The notes under the pieces: generated by a model
Database searches by the model: none
Seen by the model: only the letters and a program-made list of their open reading frames with translations
What the model was told of the DNA's origin: nothing
From: Glandiceps talaboti
Taxonomy: Eukaryota > Hemichordata > Enteropneusta > Spengelidae
Direction of reading: 5' to 3'
DNA length: 64,000 nucleotides
Assembly: GCF_964340395.1 (NCBI RefSeq)
Contig: NC_135562.1
Span: 20,592,626-20,656,625 of the forward strand
Made by a program: the position numbers and the translations under genes
Shown here: positions 55,000-64,000 of the stretch, piece by piece
Numbering within the stretch: position 1 is the stretch's first letter
Layout of the letters: each line of letters begins with the position of its first letter

Positions 55000-56051
55000 T
55001 ATAACAACTTTAGTAAAGGATTTGCCCTCTTCCACTCAAAAGTTTGTTCATAGCATCAAATTTGCGGACGATCCCAAAAAGGAGTTGGTTTATGTGAAGG
55101 GGAAGAAAACACAGTGTGATTCAATGGTGGTGCTTAGTAAATCAAACACTAAACATGTGGTCCGACAGTTTCCAGACCAGAAAATGTAAATAATTGGTGT
55201 TTAGATAACAAAATGTGCCCTAACACTGAGAAAACCAAATGCATGTTAGTCACTACTAGGTAGAAAAGATCATGCTTGGCTAATCCAGCGCCAAGTGTTA
55301 AAATCGGTGAAAATGATATGAAAATGTAGAATGTGAAAAGCTGCTTGGTGTTACTATTCAGAGTGATTTATCCTTGTCAGTTCATGTGGTAAAAAAACAA
55401 AAAGTAACCTAGCCAGAATTAAGCAATTTTTACTAGTTACTGTGAGACGTCAGTTTTATAATTGTTTTATTTTGCCTTATTTCAACTACTGTTTGAGTAT
55501 TTGGGATTATTGTAGTCAGAAGGATATGGATCATTTGAACTGTCTTTTAAAGTGGGCAATGCGGCTGATATTGAACTGAGAAACTAGTAGTACTCCTTCT
55601 GATGAAATGTTAAACTGTTACAATGGTACCCGCTATATTATCATTATAAGTTTAACTTAGTTGTTACTTTACACAAGGCTCGTTGTGGTCTGTTTCCACC
55701 GTACATCCAGGACATGTTAACAGTGTACAACCCACAGAGATCTTTAAGATCTGTTAGTAACAATGGCCTACAAGTACCATTTGTTAGAACTGAATAGTTA
55801 AAAGTCTTTTGGAGTAACTGCTTCTAGCCTGTACAACGAATTACCTATTGCAATAAGGAGTTGTACAAGTCTTAGAGCTTTTAAGCAAGCTTGTTATAAA
55901 TTTTATCTACAAAGTTTTACACATAATTCTTAGTTTCTTTCTTTATGTAACTTAGTGACGTATCTCCTGTGTTGTAGTTATAAATATTTTCGTCTTTTTA
56001 TACTCGACCCTTGTGAGGCATACCTATCAAGGCTATTGAGTTGAAATAAAG

Positions 56052-56119
<68 letters not shown>

Positions 56120-56120
56120 G
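55000..56120 (+). mobile_element. LINE RT C-terminal remnant with (TTA)n 3' tail
   Basis: SIKFADD (catalytic F-A-D-D at 55061-55072), then DNKMCPNTEKTKCMLVTT, RRQFYNCFILPYFNYCLSIW, CLLKWAMRLILN, GVTASSLYNELPIAIRSCTS and LRAFKQACYKFYLQSF follow in the order of the RT thumb and C-terminal region of CR1/Jockey-like elements. Several stops and frameshifts separate them. The element ends with GTTGAAATAAAGTTTATTAT and (TTA)n to 56120, a normal LINE 3' end. Dead copy. Confidence 0.85.
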
Positions 56121-56969
56121 GAATGCGTTGCTGGATAGGTAAAATCTGCAGTACTTTACATATGTATTCCAGGGGTGGTGTTAGTTCTGGTGTGTGGCTA
56201 ATACTGTCAACCCCAGACACCATTCTAAATCAATACCTCATTTCAGACCATTAGAAGATCAAATTAAACCAAAATACATTTTGATGTAGTTCCATATTTA
56301 GGAAATGGTGTATTGCAAAATGTAGTTTTCACTTTCCCCTCATCATTTGGGGGCATATTGTAATTGATGGTGTTAAATCAATACATCATAGGTAGGTGTT
56401 TGATATATATCAGCATGAGTTGCAGGAAAGAAATGTTCTCATTGTCACACTTACGGTGATCACAACAAAAACAATTGTCCCTTTCCAGCATAACACCAGC
56501 ACAGTGTGGAATCATTGTAGGACAACCAGAACATACAAAAGAACTGACAGCCGCAAATGATATCATAACAAAACTCGCTACTGATCTGAAGAAAAAGAAA
56601 AAGTTATTATATTGTCTTATCAATCGGACATTAGTTTCATGATTCTTATTGACATGTTTGTTTGGACCCAATTAAGTCCCCACAACCGCAACTGTGCGTT
56701 AATCTCCTTAGAGAATCTGTGAAGCCTACAGACATTTTTTGAATGAATACTCACTTGCCTACCAAATGAGGATGCTTTTTAGCAATATATACTGGTGTTT
56801 GGTTGTTACTAAGGGTGTGGGTCACTGTTGCTAGTGCCAACTGTGTCTAAATATTTCGAACAAAATCTGCAGAATAACACTTCTTGAAACATCTCACCAA
56901 ATTTATGTTTTACTGACCAAGCACTTTTTTGACCAAAATTCACATTTTACTCCTAATTTGCATATCATT
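56121..56969. other. No gene recognised
   Basis: A reverse ORF at 56378-56671 (97 codons) has several Cys but no domain and includes an F-run from an AAG/AAA tract. Nothing else is supported. Confidence 0.4.
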
Positions 56970-57655
56970 GATGAGATCATTATATCGCTTAATATTTCTC
57001 CATCAATACACCATAATGCATCCCATTTAATTTCAGCCCATTCTGATCAGTAGTTTTGGAATTTTAGTTTTTGGCAAAAATCATATTTTGTTTACCCAAA
57101 TCACACACCGGTGTTCAGGTCATTTGACTTGATCAATTTCTAAACTACACACCTAAAGTAATATAACCACTAAATATCATGGCAATCGGTCCAGTGGTTT
57201 TGACTTAACATTGTTTACACACACACACACACACACAGACAGACAGACAGACAGACACTTTGTCATGCCTATAGCAATACTGATTAACCTTATCAGTTCA
57301 GTTGTGCTAATAAAAGTTACTAAACCACATGCTAGCAAGCTGACACGATTGTCAAAATTCTTGAAAAAAATGGTGGGCCCAAATAGTGGTAGGACCTTAA
57401 TATCTAACTACATCTGTGATTCCAAGGAAAAGACTTACGGCATAAATATTTCACTATTGTATACTATAGCAACCACATGGCAAATAGAACACTGACATTT
57501 GAAATTAGGAAAGAACAATTTTGATATTTTCAAAGATGATTCTCAATGCACAAACTTCACAACTTAAAAAATTGTCGTTTACATGTCTCGACTAGTACAA
57601 AGCAAACATGAAATGACTAATATACTTTTGGCTTATTATCTAGTTTGGCATAATA
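56970..57655 (+). repeat. SINE-like repeat, copy 1 (copy 2 at 59628-60335)
   Basis: From GATGAGATCATTATATCGCT through ATCATGGCAATCGGTCCAGT, a (CA)n(GACA)n tract (57221-57255), TTTGTCATGCCTATAGCAAT and CAGTTCAGTTGTGCTAATAA to TTGGCTTATTATCTAGTTTG. The second copy is nearly identical with a longer (CA)n tract. Because unique-looking flank past the tail is shared too, this is a segmental duplication carrying the repeat, not two independent insertions. Confidence 0.85.
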
Positions 57656-58400
57656 GTGTACAATAGAAACTTGAATCTGAGTTGTGGTGTCGATACATGT
57701 AGTGTCTGAAATAGGAAGTAAATTATCACTTGTGACAAATTCATACTGAAGAGATGAGAACAATTTAGATTAAGTTCTTTTATAAACTATCCAATAGTAT
57801 GAAGATTACCATTACAAAACCTTCAAGTTCACTTTTGCCCCAAAGTGCAAGATAAGTGAAGCACTGATTGTGAAACAGCCAAACACTTACATGGCATGTT
57901 CTGTAACTAGTGTGGTAGCTAGGTAATACATGTATTATATGTATAATTTTATGTATAGTTATGTTGAACCCTTACATGAAGTAATATTTAAACCATTTAT
58001 GAAAGAAACAGAGACAAGAACAAATTATATATATGTACCACAGGCTAACAAAACTGACTGGTCCCTGACATGTGTTTGAAACTGTTTGTCATGATTTGAC
58101 AAGTGTCCTGGTTGGAGAGGTACGAGCAGGTTGAACAGTATACTCGAATACTCGATCCTGTGCATCATTTCCCTGCCAAGATATTTTTTTTTCTAGCAGC
58201 AGTGGTCCATCTTTTTTTTTCCATCACCCACTCATATCCGGATTTTTTTTTCAAGCAAATCCACTTGGCATCTTTTTTTTCCCCGAAATCTTCCAAGCCC
58301 CCCCCCCCCCCCCCCCCCCCCAGGATATCAAATGGTCCACCCCTTACCTCTGAACCTGGACGATTTTCTATCAATTTATTGTGCCACATCATGTACCCGA
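57656..58400. other. No gene; poly(T) and poly(C) tracts
   Basis: 58186-58290 holds four T-runs of 8-10 bases, and about 58298-58321 is a C-run. ORFs on both strands across this stretch are homopolymer products. Confidence 0.55.
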
Positions 58401-58420
58401 TGATCGAAGGGATAGTAGAT

Positions 58421-58600
58421 CACGTGCTCAGTGTCATGCTCATTAATATATTAATAAATTAATAATCACGTGACAACATTATCACTTTCAAAAGATTCGC
58501 GCCAAAGAAATTAGACATTTGCGCAAGAGAAAATTTGTGTTTGAAGCTGCAGAACTATATAACTTTTCCTGCTTGTGATGAAATAACTTTTATATATATA
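58421..58600. promoter_or_regulatory. Promoter-like cluster: two CACGTG boxes, E2F-like site, TATA-like motifs
   Basis: CACGTG at 58421-58426 and TCACGTGA around 58467-58472 are E-boxes of the USF/TFE type. TTCGCGCCAAA at 58496-58506 fits the E2F/DP consensus. TATATAA-like text follows near 58556 and TATATATAAATA near 58590. No downstream first exon was identified, so this is a suggestion only. Confidence 0.3.
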
Positions 58601-59199
58601 AATAGACGTGTGTGGGGTTTCTCATACTATTTTATACAGTCGCCAAATGCGAAAAAAATACCTTGGTTTTTCATGTTTTACAAAAAAAAATGATTTTTTC
58701 AGTCACAATTTACATGAGATCGAACAACATGCCGTAAATAACACCATATCTAGTTCATTTGATCACTCTTTTTCACCACAACACTGACCAAAATTGACGT
58801 GAATATTATGTATGTCATGCCACTTGATACGTGTTCGGCAGGTAAATCACTGTTTGGTTCCCTTTACCCTCAGACCACTTATTTTTAGTGGTCTGGGGTT
58901 CACCCGACCCCAGCCCGTTTTTCACTGCCGACTCTAAATATTTATGTATTCGAGAAAAACAAATCTCACGAGAAATAATGGATGCGGATATGCTGACATC
59001 ACCGTTCTTACAATCCTTAATGGATGTACATCTGATAGGAAGAAATTTAAATAAATAACACAGAAACGACAGTGCTAACCATGGCCAGCCATTCAGGCTA
59101 AAAATATTGTTTTAGTTTTCGTACTTACAAACTTCAGTGTTCTCCACGAGGGGGTTTTGAGGAGCGCACCGCTCCTCTGTTTTCATGGACCGCCCTAGT
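58601..59199. other. No gene; short hairpin
   Basis: CAGACCACTTATTTTTAGTG then GTCTG (58871-58895) forms a hairpin with 10-bp arms, flanked by imperfectly complementary CCCT/GGGG text. GGAGCGCACCGCTCC (59161-59175) is a small palindrome. Confidence 0.5.
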
Positions 59200-59470
59200 T
59201 AGCAATAATTGTAGCGTTTGATGTGATTTTGAGGGTTTTTTCGTCTATTTTTGTGCCTTTTTTTCGTTCCGAAGTTTAAAGTTTCAAAATCGGCAAATAT
59301 AGCAAGGCATGCAGCATTTTGAAACGGGCGGTACACTGACACCTCGCTCACGTTTTCGATGAGGTCTCGTCTATTTGCGTTTGCGTTAGAGGAATGGTAG
59401 CGTTTCATTCGGGTTAAACTTCGGAACCGAAAAAACCCTCAAAATCACATCAAACGCTACAATTATTGCA
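59200..59470. mobile_element. MITE with long terminal inverted repeats
   Basis: The left arm GCAATAATTGTAGCGTTTGA, TGTGATTTTGAGGGTTTTTT (59202-59241) is matched by the right arm AAAAAACCCTCAAAATCACA, TCAAACGCTACAATTATTGC (59430-59469). Further inner pairing involves CCGAAGTTTAA and TTAAACTTCGG. Length is about 270 bp with no ORF. Flanks CCTAGTTA and CAGCTAGG could include a short target duplication (CTAG or TA), not resolved. Confidence 0.85.
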
Positions 59471-59627
59471 GCTAGGACTGCCCCTCTGTTTACAGGACTG
59501 CCCCTTTGTTTGTGTTCACCGCCCCTTCGTTTTGGCGTGAACATCTTCAAGAGATTCTATTCAATGCAGTCAATGAAGGAAGTGAACAGCGACACTGCGT
59601 CCTATCATCATTTATGAACTTCACTGA

Positions 59628-59869
59628 TGAGATCATTATATCGCTTAATATTTCTCCATCAATACACCATAATGCATCCCATTTAATTTCAGCCCATTCT
59701 GATCAGTAGTTTTGGAATTTTAGTTTTTGGCAAAAATCATATTTTGTTTACCCAAATCACACACCGGTGTTGAGGTCATTTGACTTGATCAAGTTCTAAA
59801 CTACACACCTAAAGTAATATAACCACTAAATATCATGGCAATCGGTCCAGCGGTTTTGACTTAACATTG

Positions 59870-59925
<56 letters not shown>

Positions 59926-60335
59926 GACAGACACTTTGTCATGCCTATAGCAATACTGATTAACCTTATCAGTTCAGTTGTGCTAATAAAAGTTACTAAA
60001 CCACATGCTAGCAAGCTGACACTGATTGTCAAAATTCTTGAAAAAATGGTGGGCCCAAATACAGTGGTAAGACCTTAATATCTAACTACATCTGTGATTC
60101 CACGGAAAAGACTTGCAGCATAAATATTTCACTATTGTATAATATAGAAACCACATGGCAAATAGGACATAGACATTTGAAATCAGGAAAGAACAATTTT
60201 GATTGTTTCAAAGATGATTCTCAATGCACAAACTTCACAACTTAAAAAATTGTCGTTTACATGTCTCGACTAGTACAAAGCAAACATGAAATGACTAATA
60301 TACTTTTGGCTTATTATCTAGTTTGGCATAATAAT
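59628..60335 (+). repeat. SINE-like repeat, copy 2
   Basis: Second copy of 56970-57655 with the (CA)n tract lengthened to about 59874-59920, and scattered substitutions (for example GGTCCAGTGG to GGTCCAGCGG). Confidence 0.85.
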
Positions 60336-61429
60336 ATAGGGGGAAAAAATCATAATTAAAAAACCTCTGATGTGATACATTTACTAGAATAATGTCACTC
60401 GAACTTTCAACAGAGCTCAGAAGGAAGCACTTCTCATATGAATATCATGGGTCACAGAGATTTGAGAGAGTTGTGACATCACTTCAGTAAAACATTAGAC
60501 ATCCTCTGGGAAGCAGTGCTTGTAAAGTAGTTATGACTGAGTCACAAGGTCAACTTTATGACAGCTTTTCAAGAGATAAAGAGAATAAAGATTCTTCAGA
60601 TAAAGTGTTAGGACAACACTCGTACACAAGGTGTTCAGTTTAAATCTGGTTCAAACTGTGCTGAGTGCTTTCTTGTAGAACACTTATGGCCCCTTTTCAA
60701 GTTTTATCTCAACAAACAATGCAGCCATACAGTAGTTTAAAAGGGCATCATGAAAACACACAAAATTTAATTCATTAATTCCTGTGAGTCTGTCTTAGTT
60801 GAGTAGGTAAGAGTTAGAGAAGTATCAGATGTATTCAGTAAAATCCATGTCATGGTTACTATATTATTTTAAAGTCTCTGAATGCTTTTTCATGAAAGGG
60901 GCCATATGGATGAGATTGGGTATGTATTTTGGGTTCATTTTCCAGGGGTCAGGAAGATTTTTGTAGGACTGTAGTGTTTTATTTAAGGGCGGTAAGTAGG
61001 TAATATCTACCGGGGTTCCCACATCATTTTACCGGGGTTCCCCACCTAAACTATGATACATTGCATAGGAAGCACTACCAGTTTTACCTCTTTCCCCCTT
61101 TCTGTTACCGGGGTTCCCAAACCTTAGCAAAAACACTGCTGTATGAGCCCTTATGTTACAAAAGCTCATGTCCAAATAGCGGTGTCAAGGAGCACCTTTA
61201 GTATGGAAAATTTAGAACATGTTTCCTTTTCTGATAACCTGAAGCTGCTCTATTTTGTATGGTAACTAATACAGAAATAAACTCTGTCTGTTTAAAGTAG
61301 AACATGGGATATAATAGACTGAACCAGAGAATGGAAAAGTAGCATTTTTTTGTCTTTGCTCACAGTATCCATTATGCCTAATGGGAGTCAGTAGACATGC
61401 ATATTTAAATTAGATGAATTCAATACAGT
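60336..61429. repeat. No gene; ACCGGGGTTCCC motif three times
   Basis: ACCGGGGTTCCC occurs at about 61009, 61031 and 61107, all in the same orientation, in otherwise AT-rich sequence. Its even context (TTTTACC, GTTACC) suggests part of an unrecognised repeat. Nothing else is supported between 60336 and 61000. Confidence 0.5.
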
Positions 61430-61720
61430 CATGGCTGTATATCCCTTATTGCAAAAGTTCATCAAATATGCAAATAAGTAATTAATTGACTGGATACCAT
61501 TTTATCTTTGCTTGGTCAATATCTTTACCAAGTTTTATCAAATTTGGTGCAAACTTTCTTGCTATAGGCCCTATTTGCCAAAGTTCTTTAATTATGCAAA
61601 TGAACAATTAAGACTTGGCACTAAATTTCAGTAAAAACTATCATATCTCTGTATGATCAATATCTGTGGCAAGTTTCATCTCAATTAATAAAGCCCTTCT
61701 GGATGAATTAATTGACACCA
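61430..61720. repeat. Degenerate dispersed repeat (ATGCAAAT / AAGTTTCATC type)
   Basis: Two diverged half-units: AAGTTCATCAAATATGCAAA...TCAATATCTTTACCAAGTTT and AAGTTCTTTAATTATGCAAA...TCAATATCTGTGGCAAGTTT. Such text is typical of old dispersed repeats in invertebrate genomes. Confidence 0.5.
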
Positions 61721-61820
61721 CTAAATTTCATTGTATGCCTTTCCCATATCTTTGAAAATGAAACATCAATGTTTAGGATGTAAAAAAAAACCTGTAAGAG
61801 TAATGTAATAAAATAAGTAG

Positions 61821-62160
61821 TTGACTTGCTGGCTAGATCTACACCATTACATAACAGTGTCATTTCCTTCAAGTTCAAAGTCTGCCTCAAGATCAAATAC
61901 AAGTAGTGATGTTACAAAGACTGATTATGGCCAGGCTGGGTGCCTACTAAAGGGCTTTACTGTGTGTAGCAACATTGAAAAACATTACAGTGAAACAAGC
62001 CAAGACATATAAAATAGCGAATTTGAATCTTCTTTGAATCTACACACACATGGAGTCATTTCCTTCAAGTCCAGAGTCTGCCTCCAGATCAAATACAAGC
62101 GAGATATAAAGACTGATTAGGCCTGACTGGGTGCCTACTATTATAAAAAGGCTTCACTAT
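61821..62160 (+). repeat. Duplicated exon-like segment, two copies about 198 bp apart
   Basis: TCATTTCCTTCAAGTTCAAA...GACTGATTATGGCCAGGCTG (from 61858) and TCATTTCCTTCAAGTCCAGA...GACTGATTAGGCCTGACTGG (from 62056) are two diverged copies. The first is open for 63 codons (61821-62012; SFPSSSKSASRSNTSSDVTK); the second has lost bases and is not open in the same frame. Coding status uncertain. Confidence 0.5.
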
Positions 62161-62345
62161 GTGTCATTCATTATAGAAATTATCATTAATTATGCAAGCC
62201 ACACCCACCCAAAACTAATCAGCCCTAAGTTACAATGCCACATAGTAAATTGCAAAACATTTGCTTCAGTACTTTTTGAGATCAGTGGAACAAAATTTCT
62301 GCAGAGACAGACAGACATCACCACATTACCTCCCATACGGGAGGT

Positions 62346-62890
62346 AAAAATTACACAAAATATTACTCATTAATTAGTATTATTCCAACACACAGTTACC
62401 AAGACAGACAGACATTTTACACTCTGCCTATAAAACTATTTAAGTAGTTCAAATGCACTAAAAATTACACAAAATATTACTCATTAATTAGTGTTATTCC
62501 AACACAAAGTTACCAAGACAGACAGACATTTTACACTGTGCCTATAAAACTATTAGTTCGTATGCACTAAAAATTACACAAATATTACTCATTAATTAGT
62601 GTTATTCCAACACAAAGTTACCAAGACAGACAGACATTTTACACAATGCCTATAAAACTATTAGTTCAAATGCACTAAAAATTACACAAAATATTATTCA
62701 TTAATTAGTGTTATTCCAAAACAAAGTTACCAAGACACAGACATTTTACACCATGCCTATTAAAACTAATTAAAGTAATTTGAATGCACTAAAAATTACA
62801 CAAAATATTACTCATCAATTAGTGTTATTCCAAAACAGAGTTACCAAGATAGACATTTTACACCATGCCTTTAACCATACTAAAACTAGT
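62346..62890. repeat. Tandem repeat, five units of 107-115 bp
   Basis: Units start AAAATTACACAAAATATTAC at about 62346, 62461, 62570, 62677 and 62791, and include AGTTACCAAGACAGACAGAC, ATTTTACAC, TGCCTATAAAACTA and AATGCACTA. The GACAGACAGACATTTTACAC...GCCTATAAAACT part resembles the dispersed SINE-like tail, so the array may be an expanded tail region. Confidence 0.85.
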
Positions 62891-63667
62891 TCAGTTATGT
62901 GTGTACAGACTATCACTTGCGTTATTATGTAACAAGTGATACATTCACTTCCGCATTCCTTTCTGCCACACATTAATTTTGAAGACGGCTCTGGCAAAAG
63001 TAATGTACGGTTGCAAAACACGAGATCATATACTGATCTGAATAAATCAGACCCCGTGAGGAGTACGGTGCCCAGAGTAATGATCTCGAGATATTACATT
63101 AGAGTTTAACTATTGAGTAAAGTGTTAACTTCATGCCACGACCTAACGGCGTGGCAACACATCACATCACCCCTTCCTGTTTGGGCATTCAAATCTGCAG
63201 TCCCAAAATACAGAACGTGTAAATGAACAGTCAGTCTCTCGTTGTTTCCTGCGAGAAATATGGTGGTGTATTCATACCCTAGGTTCTTGCAATAATTAGT
63301 AACAAGTAGCATCTTGCTAGATGCTAGTAGGTCCATTTGTCGGCGTGTTTTCAGTGAAATGGTGTTAATCTGCACTCCCAACTCCTTCAGCTATGCTTCT
63401 GGCGTGGTCTTGCTTGAATAACCACTTTACTTTGACCGAAGATGTAAAACTACGCACAGATCCATTTAACGTTGGCATTAGGTGTAAAGTAATACTGGTG
63501 AGTCTTGTCTGTGAGTCAGAAACATAAATGTAAATCATTATTTGATATGGGGAGTATATAGTTAAATTTATAGGGGTGTACGAGCTTAGGTACGTACTAC
63601 TTTATTATCGGAAGGATGTAATTACAGAACACGTTGTTACAAGTTGTGTTCGATCAGATATAAGTCA
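62891..63667. other. No gene recognised
   Basis: Reverse ORFs at 62815-63021 and 63106-63381 show no domain. The latter has some coding-like composition (ISLKTRRQMDLLASSKMLLV, then TNYCKNLGYEYTTIFLAGNN), which resembles the endonuclease region of a LINE only loosely. Confidence 0.35.
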
Positions 63668-63783
63668 AGTCTCGGTTACCCAGACTCTCGCCGCCGGGGG
63701 TCTGCCTACGAGACCTAGACCTCCCCAAACGAGAGGTCTCGTAGGCAGAGCCCCCAGCGGTGAGAGTCTGGGTAACCGAGACT
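63668..63783. repeat. Large near-perfect palindrome, arms about 50 bp
   Basis: The left arm AGTCTCGGTTACCCAGACTC, TCGCCGCCGGGGGTCTGCCT, ACGAGACCT (63668-63716) is matched by the right arm AGGTCTCGTAGGCAGAGCCC, CCAGCGGTGAGAGTCTGGGT, AACCGAGACT (63734-63783), with a spacer of about 17 bp and few mismatches. It is GC-rich against AT-rich surroundings. Probably a short foldback or MITE element. Confidence 0.9.
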
Positions 63784-64000
63784 ATATGCTCGGCTCATAG
63801 ACCAGCCACCCATGTACCCAGGTACTATGATCGGATCGACCAGCTACCACGGCGCCTCTTGTAGACAACAATGTTGTGACTTTGTTTTTGTTTTTATTAC
63901 GTAAAATTCTCAGACAAGATGTATAATTTGTAAAAATACAAGAGCTGAATTGATCAATATTAAATTAAATTGAATTGAATTGAATTGTTTATTCACCAGA
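63784..64000. other. No gene; (AATTG)n end
   Basis: Ends with TTAAATTAAATTGAATTGAA repeats (63958-63987), which resemble a retroposon tail cut by the window edge. Confidence 0.5.

Noticed and set aside
57211-57495. 94-codon ORF starting in the (CA)n tract
   Set aside because: Lies across the non-coding SINE-like tail; its start is microsatellite sequence and it is broken in the second copy.
58103-58462. 119-codon ORF and an antisense ORF with a poly-Gly run
   Set aside because: Both are made by T, C and G homopolymers; no splice context or domain.

Overview
The window is eukaryotic nuclear DNA, most likely from a marine invertebrate animal. It is AT-rich and gene-poor. Coding pieces are short exons bounded by GT-AG splice sites, and simple repeats, LINE remnants, MITE/SINE-like elements and tandem duplications fill most of it. 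A BEN domain, a SAM-like domain and a HECT domain point to Metazoa. I cannot name the species from sequence alone. No tRNA, rRNA, CRISPR or prokaryotic operon structure was seen.

Layout. 1-1.8 kb: the 3' end of a gene or non-coding RNA built from six tandem exon-bearing units of about 272-293 bp plus a terminal exon with AATAAA. 4.1-8.8 kb: broken pieces of one or two multi-copy gene families of unknown function. 8.9-9.3 kb: LINE reverse transcriptase remnant. 13.3-17.1 kb: reverse-strand LINE remnant, then a 221-codon ORF with a SAM-like N-terminus (the longest in the window) and further candidate exons. 21.0-23.2 kb: LINE remnant, a 51-bp (17-codon) minisatellite and a broken RecQ-like helicase C-terminus. 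23.5-26.5 kb: the best gene, six phase-consistent exons encoding a coiled-coil plus BEN-domain protein. 27.6-33.2 kb: two near-identical tandem copies of a decayed relative of that gene, followed or separated by a terminal exon and a minisatellite that recur at 48.7 kb. 34.7-35.5 kb: HECT ubiquitin-ligase remnant. 36.6-38.0 kb: a MITE-like element with about seven internal 150-bp tandem units, some arranged as 302-bp dimers. 39.3-48.5 kb: a mosaic of duplicated blocks carrying a LINE fragment, an unidentified Cys-containing exon pair and a reverse-strand ORF. 48.7-50.4 kb: the second terminal-exon and minisatellite copy. 52.7-56.1 kb: MITE copies and LINE endonuclease/RT remnants ending in a (TTA)n tail. 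57-60.3 kb: two copies of a SINE-like repeat flanking a promoter-like patch and a long-TIR MITE. 60.3-64 kb: minor tandem repeats and a roughly 50-bp-arm palindrome.

The genes do not form a pathway. The main biological theme is repeated duplication and decay: a BEN-domain gene neighbourhood and several apparently mobile or multi-copy families have been copied, shuffled and eroded. The most distinctive structures are the tandem exon array at the left edge, the BEN gene with its decayed satellites, and the 39-48.5 kb mosaic. Functions for the unidentified exons are not assigned.
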